From assembly GCF_000744225.1 (NCBI RefSeq), contig NZ_JQLN01000002.1, forward strand, positions 124,001 to 188,000: a stretch of DNA of 64,000 nucleotides. The letters are read 5' to 3'. The notes beneath the pieces are model-generated. The model worked only from the letters and a program-made list of their open reading frames with translations. It made no database searches and was not told the DNA's origin. The position numbers and the translations under genes are program-made. Shown piece after piece: positions 51,274-59,469 of the stretch. The DNA is from Kitasatospora mediocidica KCTC 9733 (GTDB taxonomy: Bacteria > Actinomycetota > Actinomycetes > Streptomycetales > Streptomycetaceae). The first letter of the stretch is position 1. Each line of letters opens with the position of its first letter.

Positions 51274-52188
51274 TCAGTCGGCCGTCCGGCCCGCGCCGAG
51301 GGCGGCGGCGGTGCGCAGCGCGGCGAGCAGCGAGTCCAGCGCCGGCTGGGCGGCGGCGGAGGACCGGACCGCCGCGTAGATCGCCCGGACCGGCTCGGGG
51401 TTGCGGAGCCTGCGGACGGCCACGCCCGGGTGCCGGCTGCCCAGGCCCAGCCCCGGCACGAGGCTGACGCCGAGCCCGGCGGCGACGAAGCCCTGGGCGG
51501 TGGCGTAGTCCTCGCCCTCCACCGCGAAGTCGGGGCTGAAGCCGGCCGCGGCGCAGGCGTCCACTATCGCGTCCAGGCAGGGCCCCGACCGCTCGCTGCC
51601 GACCCACGGCTCGTCGGCGAGCTCGCTCAGGTCGATCACCCGCTTCGCGGCCAGCCGGTGTCCCTGCGGCAGGACGGCGCGGTAGCCGTCGTCGAGCAGG
51701 TGGACGAACCGGATGCCGTCCACCGGCAGCCTGTCCCGGGTGCGCACCACGAGGGCCAGGTCGGCCCGCCCGCGCCGCACCTCGGGCAGTGGGTCGTCGG
51801 CATCGGCGAGCTTCAACTCGACCTGGACGCCAGGATGTTCGCGGCGCAGCTCGGCCAGTGCCGGGGCCACCAGGGTGGCGCCGGCGGTGGCGAAGTAGTG
51901 GACCGCCAGCCGTCCGGTCCGCCCGGAGCGCAGGTCGGCGAGGGCGGTCTCGGCTTCGGCGAGGTGCCTGCCGATGACGGCAGCGTACTCGGTGAGCAGG
52001 GTCCCGGCGTCCGTCGGCCGGACCCCGCGCCCGTTGCGCTCCAGCAGGGCGATTCCGGCCTCCTTCTCCAGTGCCGCCATCTGCTGGCTGACCGCGGAGG
52101 GCGTGTACCCCAGATTCCGTGCCGCCGCGGTGACCGACCCACTGGTGACCACTGCCCGCAGCAGCTGCATACGTCGCACATCAAGCAT
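51274..52188 (-). CDS. LysR family transcriptional regulator
   Basis: A 304-residue LTTR. The HTH is RMQLLRAVVTSGSVTAAARNLG followed by TPSAVSQQMAALEKEAG, and the C-terminal two-lobe effector domain follows (residues 90-295). ATG 52188 gives the canonical LTTR start, and the longer frame upstream crosses the divergent promoter. It is divergent from an EamA exporter gene (98-bp gap), a common arrangement in which the LTTR controls the exporter. Confidence 0.92.
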   Translation of the reverse strand: MLDVRRMQLLRAVVTSGSVTAAARNLGYTPSAVSQQMAALEKEAGIALLERNGRGVRPTDAGTLLTEYAAVIGRHLAEAETALADLRSGRTGRLAVHYFATAGATLVAPALAELRREHPGVQVELKLADADDPLPEVRRGRADLALVVRTRDRLPVDGIRFVHLLDDGYRAVLPQGHRLAAKRVIDLSELADEPWVGSERSGPCLDAIVDACAAAGFSPDFAVEGEDYATAQGFVAAGLGVSLVPGLGLGSRHPGVAVRRLRNPEPVRAIYAAVRSSAAAQPALDSLLAALRTAAALGAGRTAD

Positions 52189-52286
52189 GTAGACCAGCTT
52201 AACGCTGAGTGCAGATCTTTTCGCTTGTCTTACGTCTCCTCCCGACGCAGTGTGGATCCGGGGGACCACGCGACGGGAGACGAACA

Positions 52287-53222
52287 GTGCCGAACGGCCA
52301 GGCCGGAACACTTCTGCGGATGGGCGTCCTCGCCCTGCTGTGGGGGTCCGGCTTCCTGTGGATCAAGATCGCGCTGAGCGGCGGCCTGTCGCCGCTGCAC
52401 ATCACCGTCATCCGCTGCGCCCTCGGCGCGGCCGTCCTGCTGGCGCTGGCCCGCCTCGGGCGCCAACGCCTGCCGCTCGACCGCCGGACCTGGGGGCACC
52501 TCGCGGTGGCCGCGCTCTTCTGCAACGTCCTGCCGTTCCTGCTGGCCGGCATCGGCGAGCAGAGCGTCGACTCCGGGGTGGCCGGCGTCCTGAACGCCAC
52601 CACACCGCTGTGGTCGCTGGCCATCGGCCTCGCCCTGCGCACCGAGCGCGGACTTCGCCCGCGTCGGCTGGCCGGACTGCTGCTCGGCTTCGCCGGCACG
52701 CTGCTGATCTTCGCCCCCTGGCAGCACTCCGGCCTGACCGGCTGGGGAGCGCTTGCCCTGCTGGGCGCGTCCCTCAGCTACGCCGTCGCCTTCGCCTACA
52801 TGGCCCGCCACCTGATCGGCCGGGGCACCGCCCCCCTCGCCCTCTCCGCGGCCCAGCTCCTCGCCGCGACGGGCCTGACCACGGCAGCCCTGCCCGTCGG
52901 CCACGCGTCGTCGGCCGGGCCGAGCGGGACGGCGTTGATCGCCGTCGTCGTCCTGGGCGTCTTCTGCACGGGCATCACCTTCCACCTCAACTCCCGCCTC
53001 ATCGCGGACGAGGGCCCGACCGCCGCCGCCACCGTCGGCTACCTGCTGCCGGTGGTCTCGGTGACCCTGGGAGCCGTCGTCCTGGACGAACGGATCGGCC
53101 TGCGCGTCATCGCGGGCATGGCGGTCGTCCTGGTGGGCGTCGGCCTGACCCGCCCACGGTCGGCCGCTGCCACCGCGGGCCCGGCCCGCGAGGCCGCCCG
53201 CGCCGAGGGCGTCCGGTCCTGA
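52287..53222 (+). CDS. EamA/DMT-family exporter
   Basis: A ten-helix transporter of 311 residues with two EamA repeats: LALLWGSGFLWIKIALSGGLSP and VDSGVAGVLNATTPLWSL in the first, and TGWGALALLGASLSYAVAFAY onward in the second. It belongs to the RhaT/YdcZ-like exporters. GTG 52287 has GGGAGA 6 bases upstream. It is probably regulated by the divergent LysR protein and could export an amino acid or antimicrobial; neither is shown. Confidence 0.88.
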   Translation: MPNGQAGTLLRMGVLALLWGSGFLWIKIALSGGLSPLHITVIRCALGAAVLLALARLGRQRLPLDRRTWGHLAVAALFCNVLPFLLAGIGEQSVDSGVAGVLNATTPLWSLAIGLALRTERGLRPRRLAGLLLGFAGTLLIFAPWQHSGLTGWGALALLGASLSYAVAFAYMARHLIGRGTAPLALSAAQLLAATGLTTAALPVGHASSAGPSGTALIAVVVLGVFCTGITFHLNSRLIADEGPTAAATVGYLLPVVSVTLGAVVLDERIGLRVIAGMAVVLVGVGLTRPRSAAATAGPAREAARAEGVRS

Positions 53223-53280
53223 TGCGGGCTCAAGGTGCTCAAGGCCGAGCGGTGCAGGCGATCGACTACCGTGATGCCGC

Positions 53281-54210
53281 ATGACGAACCCCGAGACGCA
53301 CAGCAAGGCCGAGGTCACCGCGGAGTTGATCCGGGAGCTGCTGCGCGAGCAGCACCCCGATCTGGCCGATCGCCCGCTGAGCCTCGGCGCGCGGGGCTGG
53401 GACAACCAGCTGTGGCGGCTCGGCGACGACCTCGCCGTCCGGCTGCCCTGGGCGACGCAGTCGGCGGACGAGCTGCTGCTCAAGGAGCACACCTGGCTGC
53501 CCGCCCTCGCCCCGGACCTGCCGCTGCCGGTGACCGTCCCGCAGCGCCTCGGTGAGCCCTCCGAGCGGTTCCCGAGGCCCTGGATCGTCACCACCTGGGT
53601 GTCGGGCGAGCCCGCCGACCGCGCCCCCGTCACGCGCGGTGCGCAGGCGGCCGACAGCTTGGCCGCCTTCCTGACGGCGCTGCACCGGCCCGCTCCCGCA
53701 GGGGCGCCCGCCGGCCGGTGGCGCGGGGGGCCGCTGGCCGACTACGCCGAGCAGTTCGCCCGGCAACTCGACTCGGCCGTGGAGATGGGGCTGATCCCCG
53801 ACCCGGACGCCGTCCGCGCCGTCTGGGCCGACGCCGTCGCCGCGCCCGCATGGGACGGTCCGGCCCTGTGGCTGCACGGCGACCTGCATCCGGCCAACGT
53901 CCTCACGGCGGACGGCACCTTCTGCGGCGTGATCGACTTCGGCGACCTCTGCGCGGGCGATCCGGCCTGCGACCTCGCCGCCCCCTGGATCCTGCTGCCG
54001 GACGACGCCGCCACCACCCGCTTCCACGCGGCCTACCAGCCGGCCCAGGACGCCGCGACCCTGCGCCGCGCCCGCGGCAACGCCGTGCTGCGCGCCCTCT
54101 CCGGCATCCTCATCGGCGAGGCCGGCCTCCGCGGCCGCCCCGGCGGCAAGCCCACCTGGGGCCCGCCCGCGCACGCGTCGCTGCGCCGCCTGGTCGCGAC
54201 GGCGGGCTGA
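53281..54210 (+). CDS. Aminoglycoside phosphotransferase-family kinase
   Basis: Small-molecule kinase of the APH/choline-kinase fold, 309 residues. LGARGWDNQLWRLGDDLAVRLP replaces the P-loop and lysine region, LLKEHTWLPALAPDLPLP is helix C, the Brenner motif LHGDLHPANVL holds the catalytic aspartate, and GVIDFGDLCAGDPACDLA the metal-binding aspartate. The family includes macrolide and aminoglycoside kinases and many housekeeping kinases, so resistance should not be assumed. TACCGT lies 8 bases before the ATG with no ribosome-binding site, which suggests a leaderless or near-leaderless mRNA. Confidence 0.88.
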   Translation: MTNPETHSKAEVTAELIRELLREQHPDLADRPLSLGARGWDNQLWRLGDDLAVRLPWATQSADELLLKEHTWLPALAPDLPLPVTVPQRLGEPSERFPRPWIVTTWVSGEPADRAPVTRGAQAADSLAAFLTALHRPAPAGAPAGRWRGGPLADYAEQFARQLDSAVEMGLIPDPDAVRAVWADAVAAPAWDGPALWLHGDLHPANVLTADGTFCGVIDFGDLCAGDPACDLAAPWILLPDDAATTRFHAAYQPAQDAATLRRARGNAVLRALSGILIGEAGLRGRPGGKPTWGPPAHASLRRLVATAG

Positions 54211-54609
54211 CAGAGGCGACGGGACGTCGACGGGGTCGACTTCTGCTGCTCAGCTCTGCTCAGCTGAGCCGGACACGGGCGCCGGCTGCTTGCACGCTGC
54301 GGCGAGCGTGGGGAGCAGCCCGCTGAACGCACAGGGCTGGTGAGGCAGGCAGCTGCTCTGGAAATGGGCGGGCCGGTGGGCGGCCGCCCCGCTGGTCCGG
54401 CGCGAAACGGCGAGGGCGTCCCGCTGTGTGGTGCAGCCGGTCATCGGGGCGGTCAGTGTGGTTTCCGCTTCCACGAATTCCCCACGATCGGGAAGCGGGC
54501 CTTGGAAAAGCGGACCACACCGGCCTCGGGACACCGAAGCCGGTGTGTGGAATGGTCGGGCAGCGGGACGGTCGGCAGAATGGCCGTTCCATGGCGGGGT
54601 CGGCGCCGT
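54211..54609. other. 399-bp region without a supported gene
   Basis: Several short frames exist on both strands, but none has a ribosome-binding site or consistent third-position bias. A dyad GTCGAC-GGG-GTCGAC (about 54226-54240), GCTCAGC...GCTGAGC (near 54250-54270) and a hairpin ACACCGGC / GCCGGTGT (54517-54546) are present. The last may end the minus-strand DUF2637-like gene. Confidence 0.45.
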
Positions 54610-55302
54610 TCAGTGCGGGAATTTGTGCGCGGCCTGGCGGCCCGGCCGTCGGCCCGTTCCCCGGACGGCGGTGAGCTGGCGGACAAGTTGATGGAGTGAG
54701 ATGACGGCCGTGAGCGGAGGCAGTCCGGCCACGACGAGGTCGGGAAGTGTTCGCGAGACATCGGCGACGCACAGTCCGGTCGCGAGAGTGGAGAACAGCA
54801 CGACCACGACCCAGGAGTGCAGGGGCTGACGTCCGTGCAGGGCGGCACGCAGGACTGACAGGCACCCCGCGAGCCACGGCCCGTAGACGATGACCGGCCA
54901 CAGCTGTGACAGCGCGCGCGGCACCCGCGAGTACGCCAACGCCCACAACGGGTCGTAGGAGAACGCCCACCCCAGCACGCAGACCGCGGCGACCGTGACC
55001 GCCGTCAACGCGCCGAACAGGGAGCCGATCACCTCCGGCCACGCCGACCTGGGCGGCTGTCTCCGTCGCCGGCGCCGAGAGACCGGCGTGCCGGCCATGA
55101 CCGGCACGGGTTGGTCCACCGACAGACGAGGATGCGGAACGAACGCCGCCTCGCCCTCCCACCCGACCGCCGACTCGGCAACGGCCTGGAAGGCGGGCGA
55201 TTCGCCGTATGCGACACCGATGTGAGCCCTGGACCGGTCGCGGTCGCGGGACCCCACCCGGGGATCGTCGTCGGGCTCGAGGTATCCGAAGAGCGGCGTC
55301 AT
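54610..55302 (-). CDS. DUF2637-like membrane protein
   Basis: A 230-residue protein with a polar N-terminal half (1-100) and four hydrophobic helices in the second half: SLFGALTAVTVAAVCVLGWA, LWPVIVYGPWLAGCLSVLRA, WVVVVLFSTLATGLCVADV, and LVVAGLPPLTAVISLHQLV. This resembles the DUF2637 membrane domain common in actinomycetes, sometimes on mobile elements; no function is known. Its ATG overlaps the stop of the 85-residue gene upstream (ATGA), so the two form an operon. Confidence 0.65.
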   Translation of the reverse strand: MTPLFGYLEPDDDPRVGSRDRDRSRAHIGVAYGESPAFQAVAESAVGWEGEAAFVPHPRLSVDQPVPVMAGTPVSRRRRRRQPPRSAWPEVIGSLFGALTAVTVAAVCVLGWAFSYDPLWALAYSRVPRALSQLWPVIVYGPWLAGCLSVLRAALHGRQPLHSWVVVVLFSTLATGLCVADVSRTLPDLVVAGLPPLTAVISLHQLVRQLTAVRGTGRRPGRQAAHKFPH

Positions 55303-55556
55303 GTTTCGACCGAGAACGGAGCGGGGCTGATCCTCATCGCGAGGTCGCTCTCCAGCCGGCGGATCTTCCGCAGGAAGGTGGCCAGCAGGCAGGAGGTGTG
55401 CGGCAGCGGCACCCGTTCGCCGTTGCACGAGAGGTAGCCGGTGCGCACGTCACCCGCGGCGTTCCGTCTGTCGGGAACGAAGAGCCACTTCCCGACCTTG
55501 GCGACCGGGTCTCGATCGGAGGGCGCGAAGGCGAAAGGCTGGGATGTTGAGGTCAT
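55299..55556 (-). CDS. Hypothetical protein coupled to the DUF2637-like gene
   Basis: An 85-residue protein with no recognised domain. It shows VGKWLFVPDRRNAAGDVRTG and TGYLSCNGERVPLPHTS, then a helical LATFLRKIRRLESDLAMRI. No signal peptide or membrane segment is seen. It overlaps the following membrane-protein gene by 4 bp (ATGA), so they are probably co-expressed. The start at 55556 has no clear ribosome-binding site. It shares a long, relatively AT-rich divergent upstream region with the transposase-like gene. Confidence 0.55.
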   Translation of the reverse strand: MTSTSQPFAFAPSDRDPVAKVGKWLFVPDRRNAAGDVRTGYLSCNGERVPLPHTSCLLATFLRKIRRLESDLAMRISPAPFSVET

Positions 55557-55626
55557 GGTTCATCAACGAGGGCGCGGCACGCGGGTTCGTACTTCATTCG
55601 GGCGTCGTTTCATATTCGGTCCCGGT

Positions 55627-55645
55627 GGCGCTCATCGAAATTACC
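55627..55645. repeat. Direct repeat copy 1
   Basis: GGCGCTCATCGAAATTACC; matches 55737-55755 (GGTGCTCATCGAAAATACC) at 17 of 19 positions, spaced 110 bp start to start. Confidence 0.6.
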
Positions 55646-55736
55646 TGGGGTGGCGCGGGGGGTGGTACTTTTTTAGTTGAACCCTCATGGTGTCCACATA
55701 CCCGCAGGGGCTGGACATTCCATAGTAATCACGGCC

Positions 55737-55755
55737 GGTGCTCATCGAAAATACC
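55737..55755. repeat. Direct repeat copy 2
   Basis: GGTGCTCATCGAAAATACC, upstream of the IS21-like gene; see 55627-55645. Confidence 0.6.
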
Positions 55756-55903
55756 CAGCCGCCGTAAATCAGCAGTATCGTTTCTGCTTATTGATCATCG
55801 ATCCCCCGTGCTATATTTCCGGCTTGCCATCGGCATATGTCCGAGCTTGCGAAGTGCTGGAATCGACCGCCGTGGGGTTTTCTTGATCAGCTGGGAGGAA
55901 TAC

Positions 55904-57241
55904 ATGGAGGTACTCAGGCTCCATCGCGAGGGATGGTCCGTCTCCGGGATTGCCGGGCATCTCGGGCGTGATCGGAAAACGGTGCGAGCCTATCTGCTGG
56001 GACAGCGGACCCCAGGCATCCGAATTCTCCCGCTGGACAGCTTTCTCCGGTTTCTTCCGTACTGCCGACAACGCCTGGCGGATGACCCGCACCTTCTGGC
56101 CACCGTTCTCCTCGGCGAGATCGTCGACCTGGGCTATCCGAGCGGTTACTCGACCTTCACGCGTGCTCTGCGCAAACACCACGTCCGGCCGTCCTGCGAG
56201 GAGTGCGAGGGTGGCAGGACCGGGAGGAGAGTGAACACCGCTCGGCGGAGCGAAGAGGCGGTCCGATTCGACTGGCTGGAACTTCCGGAGCCACCGGCGG
56301 GGTGGGGCTGCGGCAGCCATGCGCACCTGTTGCTGGGATCGCTCACCCGCTCCGGCCGCTGGCGCGGAGCTCTGGCGGAGAACGACGACCTGCCGCACCT
56401 CGTCGAGGCCATGGAGCACGTCATGAGGCGGCTGGGCGGCACCGCCGAATGCTGGTGGGTCGACCGGACGCCGGCCGTCTACTGCCCCACCAGTGAGCGT
56501 GTGACGCCGGCGTTCCGGCAAGTGGCGAGGTACTACGGCGTGAGAGCCGAGCTCCTCCCGGGCGACGGCCGACGCCCCCCGACCTGCGAACGGGCCGCCC
56601 GGTCCTGGTGGAGCGCGGTGGCGGACGACGCCGGGCTGGACGAGGCACGGGACAGCCTGGAGCGGCTCGCGGCAGGTCTGGATTCCGGGGCCCGCGTGGT
56701 CGACAACGCGCTTGCAGGTAGCTGGACTTCGGGCGCCGAACCGCTTCGGGAGCTGCCCGCCACGCCGTTCCCGATCTGGGTCTGCGACCGCCGTACGGTC
56801 ACGGCCCAGGGCCTGGTGCCCTTCCGCGGCAACCTCTACGCCGTGCCGAAGCACCTGGCCGGCGCGGTGCTGGAGGTCCGGCGGCGCCTCGACCAGTCCC
56901 ACCTCTCCATCGCCACCTTCGCCGGAGCCGTCATCGCCCGGTATCCGCTCGCCCAGCCGGGGGCCGGGCTGACGGTCGTCGAGCCCAGCGGCGTCGTCGT
57001 CCTGGAGCGGTGCCAGACGACGACGGCGCGCGTCGACGCCCCGGCCTGCCGAAGGATGACGCCGCGTCCGCCGTCCGAGAAGGCACTGGCCGAGGCCGCT
57101 GCGCTGCGTGGGCGAAACGGTGCCGTGCCCACCTGCCGAGCGGGGGACGGCCCGGCCCTCCCGGCGATGCGGGTACCACCCCAGCGGGAGAGCCGACCGA
57201 CGAGCCGGGGAGCTGATGCGCAGCCCGGCCGGACCACCTGA
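55904..57241 (+). CDS. Solitary IS21 IstA-like (Mu-type) transposase, possibly domesticated
   Basis: A 445-residue DDE-type protein. The N-terminal HTH is LHREGWSVSGIAGHLGRDRK followed by TVRAYL, typical of IstA. In the integrase-like core, aspartates in AVRFDWLEL and WWVDRTPAV and the glutamate in PTCERAARSW line up with the IstA D-D-E positions (xDW, LYDN, VERA), so the triad may be intact. A Mu-type C-terminal beta-barrel follows (GLVPFRGNLYAVPKHLAG). There is no istB ATPase gene and no terminal repeat that I can see, so it is probably immobile. ATG 55904 has GGGAGGA upstream; a TTG at 55883 would add the family-like ISWEEY start. Confidence 0.75.
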   Translation: MEVLRLHREGWSVSGIAGHLGRDRKTVRAYLLGQRTPGIRILPLDSFLRFLPYCRQRLADDPHLLATVLLGEIVDLGYPSGYSTFTRALRKHHVRPSCEECEGGRTGRRVNTARRSEEAVRFDWLELPEPPAGWGCGSHAHLLLGSLTRSGRWRGALAENDDLPHLVEAMEHVMRRLGGTAECWWVDRTPAVYCPTSERVTPAFRQVARYYGVRAELLPGDGRRPPTCERAARSWWSAVADDAGLDEARDSLERLAAGLDSGARVVDNALAGSWTSGAEPLRELPATPFPIWVCDRRTVTAQGLVPFRGNLYAVPKHLAGAVLEVRRRLDQSHLSIATFAGAVIARYPLAQPGAGLTVVEPSGVVVLERCQTTTARVDAPACRRMTPRPPSEKALAEAAALRGRNGAVPTCRAGDGPALPAMRVPPQRESRPTSRGADAQPGRTT

Positions 57242-57291
57242 CCCCGAACAACCCCGGCCCGGTGCTGCAGCGGGTCCGCCGCACACCGCCC

Positions 57292-57324
57292 TTGACCTTG
57301 TGTGCACTCCAACTCCTAGAGTGC
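57292..57324 (+). promoter_or_regulatory. Promoter with 19-bp spacer and dyad ahead of the aldo/keto reductase
   Basis: TTGACC (57292-57297) and TAGAGT (57317-57322) are 19 bp apart, the over-long spacing typical of MerR-activated promoters. An inverted repeat GCACTC-N9-GAGTGC (57304-57324) overlaps the -10. Confidence 0.55.
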
Positions 57325-57359
57325 GGCGGACAGGGGAGTCACAGCAAGGGAGTGCGTTC

Positions 57360-58409
57360 ATGCGTTATCGCAACCTCGGCGGAACCGGCATCGAGGTCAG
57401 CGCGTACTGCCTGGGCACGATGATGTTCGGGGCGGTCGGGAACACCGACCACGAGGACTCCGTCCGCATCATCCACACCGCCCTCGACGCGGGGATCAAC
57501 TTCGTGGACACCGCGGACATGTACTCCGGCGGCGAGTCCGAGGAGATCGTCGGCAAGGCGCTCCGGGGTCGACGCGACGATGTGGTACTCGCCAGCAAGG
57601 TCCACTTCCAGATGGGGGAGGGACGCAACCGCAGCGGCAACTCACGGCGATGGATCGTCAGGGCGGTCGAGGACAGCCTGCGGCGGCTGCAGACCGACTG
57701 GATCGACCTCTACCAGGTCCACCGGCCCGACCACAGCACCGACGTCGAGGAGACCCTCTCGGTCCTGGGCGACCTGGTGCGTGAGGGCAAGATCCGTGCC
57801 TTCGGCTGCTCGACCTTCCCGGCCGAGGAGATCGTCGAGGCCCACCATGTCGCCGAACGGCGCGCGCTGCCGCGGTTCCGCACCGAGCAGCCGCCCTACT
57901 CGCTGATCGTCCGCGGCATCGAGTCCTCGGTACTGCCGGTCTGCCGCCGCTACGGCATGGGTGTGCTGACCTGGAGCCCGCTGGCCTCCGGCTTCCTGAC
58001 CGGAAAGTACCGGCAGGGCCGTCCGATCGACCTCACCAGCGGACGGGCCAAGCTCACCCCGGCCCGGTTCGACCCCGCCGTTCCCGGGAACGAGGTCAAA
58101 CTCGCCGCCGTCGAGCGGTTCACCGAGCTGGCCACCGACATCGGCTGCACCCTGCCCGAGCTCGCGACCGCCTTCCCGCTCGCGCACCCGGCCGTCACCT
58201 CGGTGATCATCGGCCCGCGCACCGGGGAGCAGCTGGAACTGCTCCTCAAGGGCGCCTCACTGGAACTGGACGACACGACTCTCGACCGGATCGACGAGAT
58301 CGTCCCGCCCGGAGTCAACCTTTACCAGCCGGACGGCGCCTGGCGGGCCCCCGCGCTCGACGACACCGCAGGCCGCCGCCGAGCCCCGGCCGACCGCTCC
58401 GCGGCATAG
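57360..58409 (+). CDS. Aldo/keto reductase
   Basis: NADPH-dependent carbonyl reductase of 349 residues with a TIM-barrel fold. It has MRYRNLGGTGIEVSAYCLGT, the catalytic INFVDTADMYSGGESEEI (aspartate and tyrosine), VLASKVHF with the lysine, and LYQVHRPDHSTDVEETL with the histidine. SVIIGPRTGEQLE forms the cofactor-binding end. It resembles the AKR11/AKR12-type general stress or sugar reductases. ATG 57360 was preferred over a longer frame. Its promoter has MerR-like geometry (see 57292-57324). No regulator is adjacent; a MerR gene lies 2.4 kb downstream. Confidence 0.93.
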   Translation: MRYRNLGGTGIEVSAYCLGTMMFGAVGNTDHEDSVRIIHTALDAGINFVDTADMYSGGESEEIVGKALRGRRDDVVLASKVHFQMGEGRNRSGNSRRWIVRAVEDSLRRLQTDWIDLYQVHRPDHSTDVEETLSVLGDLVREGKIRAFGCSTFPAEEIVEAHHVAERRALPRFRTEQPPYSLIVRGIESSVLPVCRRYGMGVLTWSPLASGFLTGKYRQGRPIDLTSGRAKLTPARFDPAVPGNEVKLAAVERFTELATDIGCTLPELATAFPLAHPAVTSVIIGPRTGEQLELLLKGASLELDDTTLDRIDEIVPPGVNLYQPDGAWRAPALDDTAGRRRAPADRSAA

Positions 58410-58492
58410 ACCCGACGCAGGCGCCGACGTCTGATGCTGAACGGGCGGAAAAGGGCTGGCCGGCCACCGGCCGGCGCGGCGAGGATGACCGG

Positions 58493-59296
58493 ATGACCGC
58501 TTACGCGCCTGAAGGGCCGACCGAAGTGCCGAACGTCGTCGCCGAGTTGGCAGCCGGGCGGCCGGTGCGGGCGGTGTGGGAGAACGGCGTCGGCGGCCTG
58601 ACCTTCCAGATCGGGCTGGGGGAGGCACGGCAGTTCCTGAAGTGGACACCGGTCGGCAGCGGCATCGACCTCTCGGCCGAGGTGGTGCGCCTGCGCTGGG
58701 CGGCGGGATTCACCGTGGTGCCGCGCGTGCTCGACGAGGGCGCGGACGAGACCGGGTCCTGGATCGTGACGGCCGGACTGCCCGGACGCATGGCGGTGGA
58801 CGACCACTGGAAGCGCGACCCCGCCACCGCCGTCCGCGCGATCGGTGCCGGGTTGCGCGCACTGCACGAGGAACTGCCGGTCGCGGACTGCCCGTTCGAC
58901 TGGTCGGCCGGGCAACGGCTGGCCGCCGTCCGGTCCCGAGCGGCGGCGGGCCGGATCGACCCCGGGGAGTGGCACGAGGACATCCGGCCCGTCGGCACCG
59001 TCGAGCGCGCGCTCGGTCTGCTCGCCGACCTCCCGCCGGTCGACCGGCTCGTCGTCTGCCACGGCGACGCCTGCGCCCCCAACACCCTGATCGCCGACGA
59101 CGGCACGTGCAGCGGCCACGTCGACCTCGGCTCGCTCGGCGTCGCCGACCGCTGGGCCGACCTCGCCATCGCCACCTGGAGCACGGGGTGGAACTACGGC
59201 CCCGGGTGGGAGGACGCACTGCTCGACGCTTACGGGGTCGACCCGGACCCGGAGCGGACGGCGTACTACCGGCTGCTGTGGGACCTGTCGGACTGA
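58493..59296 (+). CDS. APH(3')-like aminoglycoside phosphotransferase family protein
   Basis: Kinase of 267 residues, close to the usual length of APH(3') enzymes. It has VWENGVGGLTFQIG for the nucleotide loop, RQFLKWTPVG with the lysine, VVCHGDACAPNTLI (the HGDxxxxN motif), and GHVDLGSLGVADRWADLAIA (metal aspartate plus the APH(3') family GxxDR-W-DLA segment). The HGDACAPN and GVADRWADLA features are the APH(3') fingerprint. Whether it gives kanamycin/neomycin resistance or acts on an endogenous metabolite cannot be told. The start has no strong ribosome-binding site. Confidence 0.85.
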   Translation: MTAYAPEGPTEVPNVVAELAAGRPVRAVWENGVGGLTFQIGLGEARQFLKWTPVGSGIDLSAEVVRLRWAAGFTVVPRVLDEGADETGSWIVTAGLPGRMAVDDHWKRDPATAVRAIGAGLRALHEELPVADCPFDWSAGQRLAAVRSRAAAGRIDPGEWHEDIRPVGTVERALGLLADLPPVDRLVVCHGDACAPNTLIADDGTCSGHVDLGSLGVADRWADLAIATWSTGWNYGPGWEDALLDAYGVDPDPERTAYYRLLWDLSD

Positions 59297-59315
59297 CGGC
59301 GAGCCCGGCCGGTGT

Positions 59316-59465
59316 TCAGGCGGCGCGGCGCAGGACCAGGGTCACGAAGCCCCAGGTGTCCCGGTAGACGCGCAGCCATTCGGAGCGGTGGGTGTGGGCG
59401 GTCTCCAGGACCTGGGCACTGTCCGGGTGTTCGGGGCTGTCGGCCGCACGTCGTGCGTAGACTCG
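59316..59465 (-). pseudogene. C-terminal remnant of a SAM-dependent methyltransferase
   Basis: An open minus-strand stretch ending at TGA 59316-59318 reads RVYARRAADSPEHPDS, then AQVLETAHTHRSEWLRVYRD and TWGFVTLVLRRAA. This looks like the last 45-50 residues of an actinomycete class I methyltransferase. No methyltransferase N-terminus is present upstream, where the GNAT gene begins on the other strand. It is probably a deletion remnant. The identification is by eye and moderate. Confidence 0.45.
59458..59463 (+). promoter_or_regulatory. -10 element for a leaderless GNAT transcript
   Basis: TAGACT ends 6 bases before GTG 59470. No Shine-Dalgarno sequence is present, and the -35 is weak. The geometry implies transcription starting at the initiation codon. 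Confidence 0.5.
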
Positions 59466-59469
59466 CGTC

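Larger units (their letters stand above)
55557..55903. other. 347-bp AT-richer divergent region with a direct repeat
   Basis: Clearly lower in GC than its surroundings (for example 55660-55680 and 55780-55830). It has no supported gene and contains two near-identical 19-bp direct repeats exactly 110 bp apart. It looks like a regulatory region or horizontally acquired DNA. Confidence 0.5.

Noticed and set aside
54340..54699. Short plus-strand frames in the 54.2-54.6 kb gap
   Set aside because: No ribosome-binding site or codon bias, mutually overlapping frames, and partly antisense to the DUF2637-like gene.
53281..59296. Two APH-family kinases as proof of an antibiotic resistance or biosynthesis cluster
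   Set aside because: APH-fold kinases are frequent in actinomycetes, and no biosynthetic genes accompany them; resistance is not shown.
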